This document shows positions 5,396 to 5,501 of a stretch of DNA of 5,501 nucleotides, one piece after another. The notes below the pieces were generated by a model that was not told where the DNA came from, did no database searches, and saw only the letters and a list, made by a program, of their open reading frames with translations. How positions within the stretch are numbered: position 1 is the stretch's first letter; every line of letters starts with the position of its first letter. The stretch is from RYN-433 sp036558265. GTDB taxonomy: Bacteria > Planctomycetota > Phycisphaerae > Tepidisphaerales > Tepidisphaeraceae. The stretch covers positions 1-5,501 of the forward strand of contig DATBFY010000560.1 in assembly GCA_036558265.1 (NCBI GenBank), given 5' to 3'. Made by a program: the position numbers and the translations under genes.

Positions 5396-5501
5396 CTAAG
5401 CCGATCCGCGAGATCCCGGGGGCATTGGGCGCCTGCGGCGTTTTCCGAGCAGTGCGATGGTCCCCAGCGCGATTAATCCACCGGTCGCCGGTTCGGGGAC
5501 G
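5396..5501 (-). CDS. C-terminus of a PEP-CTERM sorted protein (cut by window)
   Basis: Reading leftward from the right edge, the frame gives VPEPATGG, then a hydrophobic stretch LIALGTIALLG, then KRRRR, then about ten residues and a TAG stop at 5396-5398. VPEP plus one transmembrane helix plus an arginine cluster is the defining tripartite PEP-CTERM sorting signal, processed by exosortase in the inner membrane of bacteria that make extracellular polysaccharide. Only 34 codons are visible, so the functional domain of the protein is unknown. The tail after the Arg cluster (PMPPGSRGSA) is slightly longer than in many members. The call rests on the signal alone, which is very characteristic. Confidence 0.85.
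   Translation of the reverse strand, partial: VPEPATGGLIALGTIALLGKRRRRPMPPGSRGSA

Overview
The window is high-GC DNA, most likely from a planctomycete, with Phycisphaerae-like lineages the best guess. Three features point there. Two proteins carry an N-terminal LE-x-RR-x-L-x-S motif like the planctomycete LEPR-XLL / 'planctomycete extracellular' signal. A third protein, cut by the right edge, ends in a textbook PEP-CTERM sorting tail. A small ADG-containing protein also resembles short hypothetical proteins I associate with planctomycetes. These are family recognitions by eye, with no database search.

Layout, left to right. Positions 2-1138 (+) hold the C-terminal 378 residues of an EAL-domain protein, a probable cyclic-di-GMP phosphodiesterase whose start lies off the left edge. 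Only 5 bases separate its stop from that of the convergent gene at 1144-3204 (-). That gene encodes a 686-residue probable surface or secreted protein with seven propeller-like repeats followed by six Kelch-like repeats. A 263-base, AT-richer divergent intergenic region (3205-3467) follows. It leads into a 292-residue protein (3468-4346, +) with the same N-terminal motif class, a short Asp/Gly-rich RTX-like core and a long Pro/Ala/Val tail.

The right third holds small genes. A 54-residue two-helix membrane protein of the DUF3309 type (4372-4536, -) is easily missed because of its size. It is divergent from a BFD-like [2Fe-2S] protein (4677-5018, +) that starts with GTG and may be leaderless. 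Next come an 81-residue hypothetical protein (5058-5303, -) and the C-terminus of a PEP-CTERM protein (5396-5501, -).

The genes do not form an obvious operon: strands alternate and most neighbours are convergent or divergent. The clearest theme is protein export and surface display, with two different sorting signatures within about 2.3 kb. c-di-GMP turnover is a plausible but unproven partner in surface or biofilm behaviour. I found no RNA genes, CRISPR arrays, insertion sequences or attachment sites. I see no convincing case for a wholly new multi-gene system. The items most worth a second look are the paired divergent LE-x-RR proteins, the double propeller, the possible leaderless ferredoxin gene and the inverted repeats.
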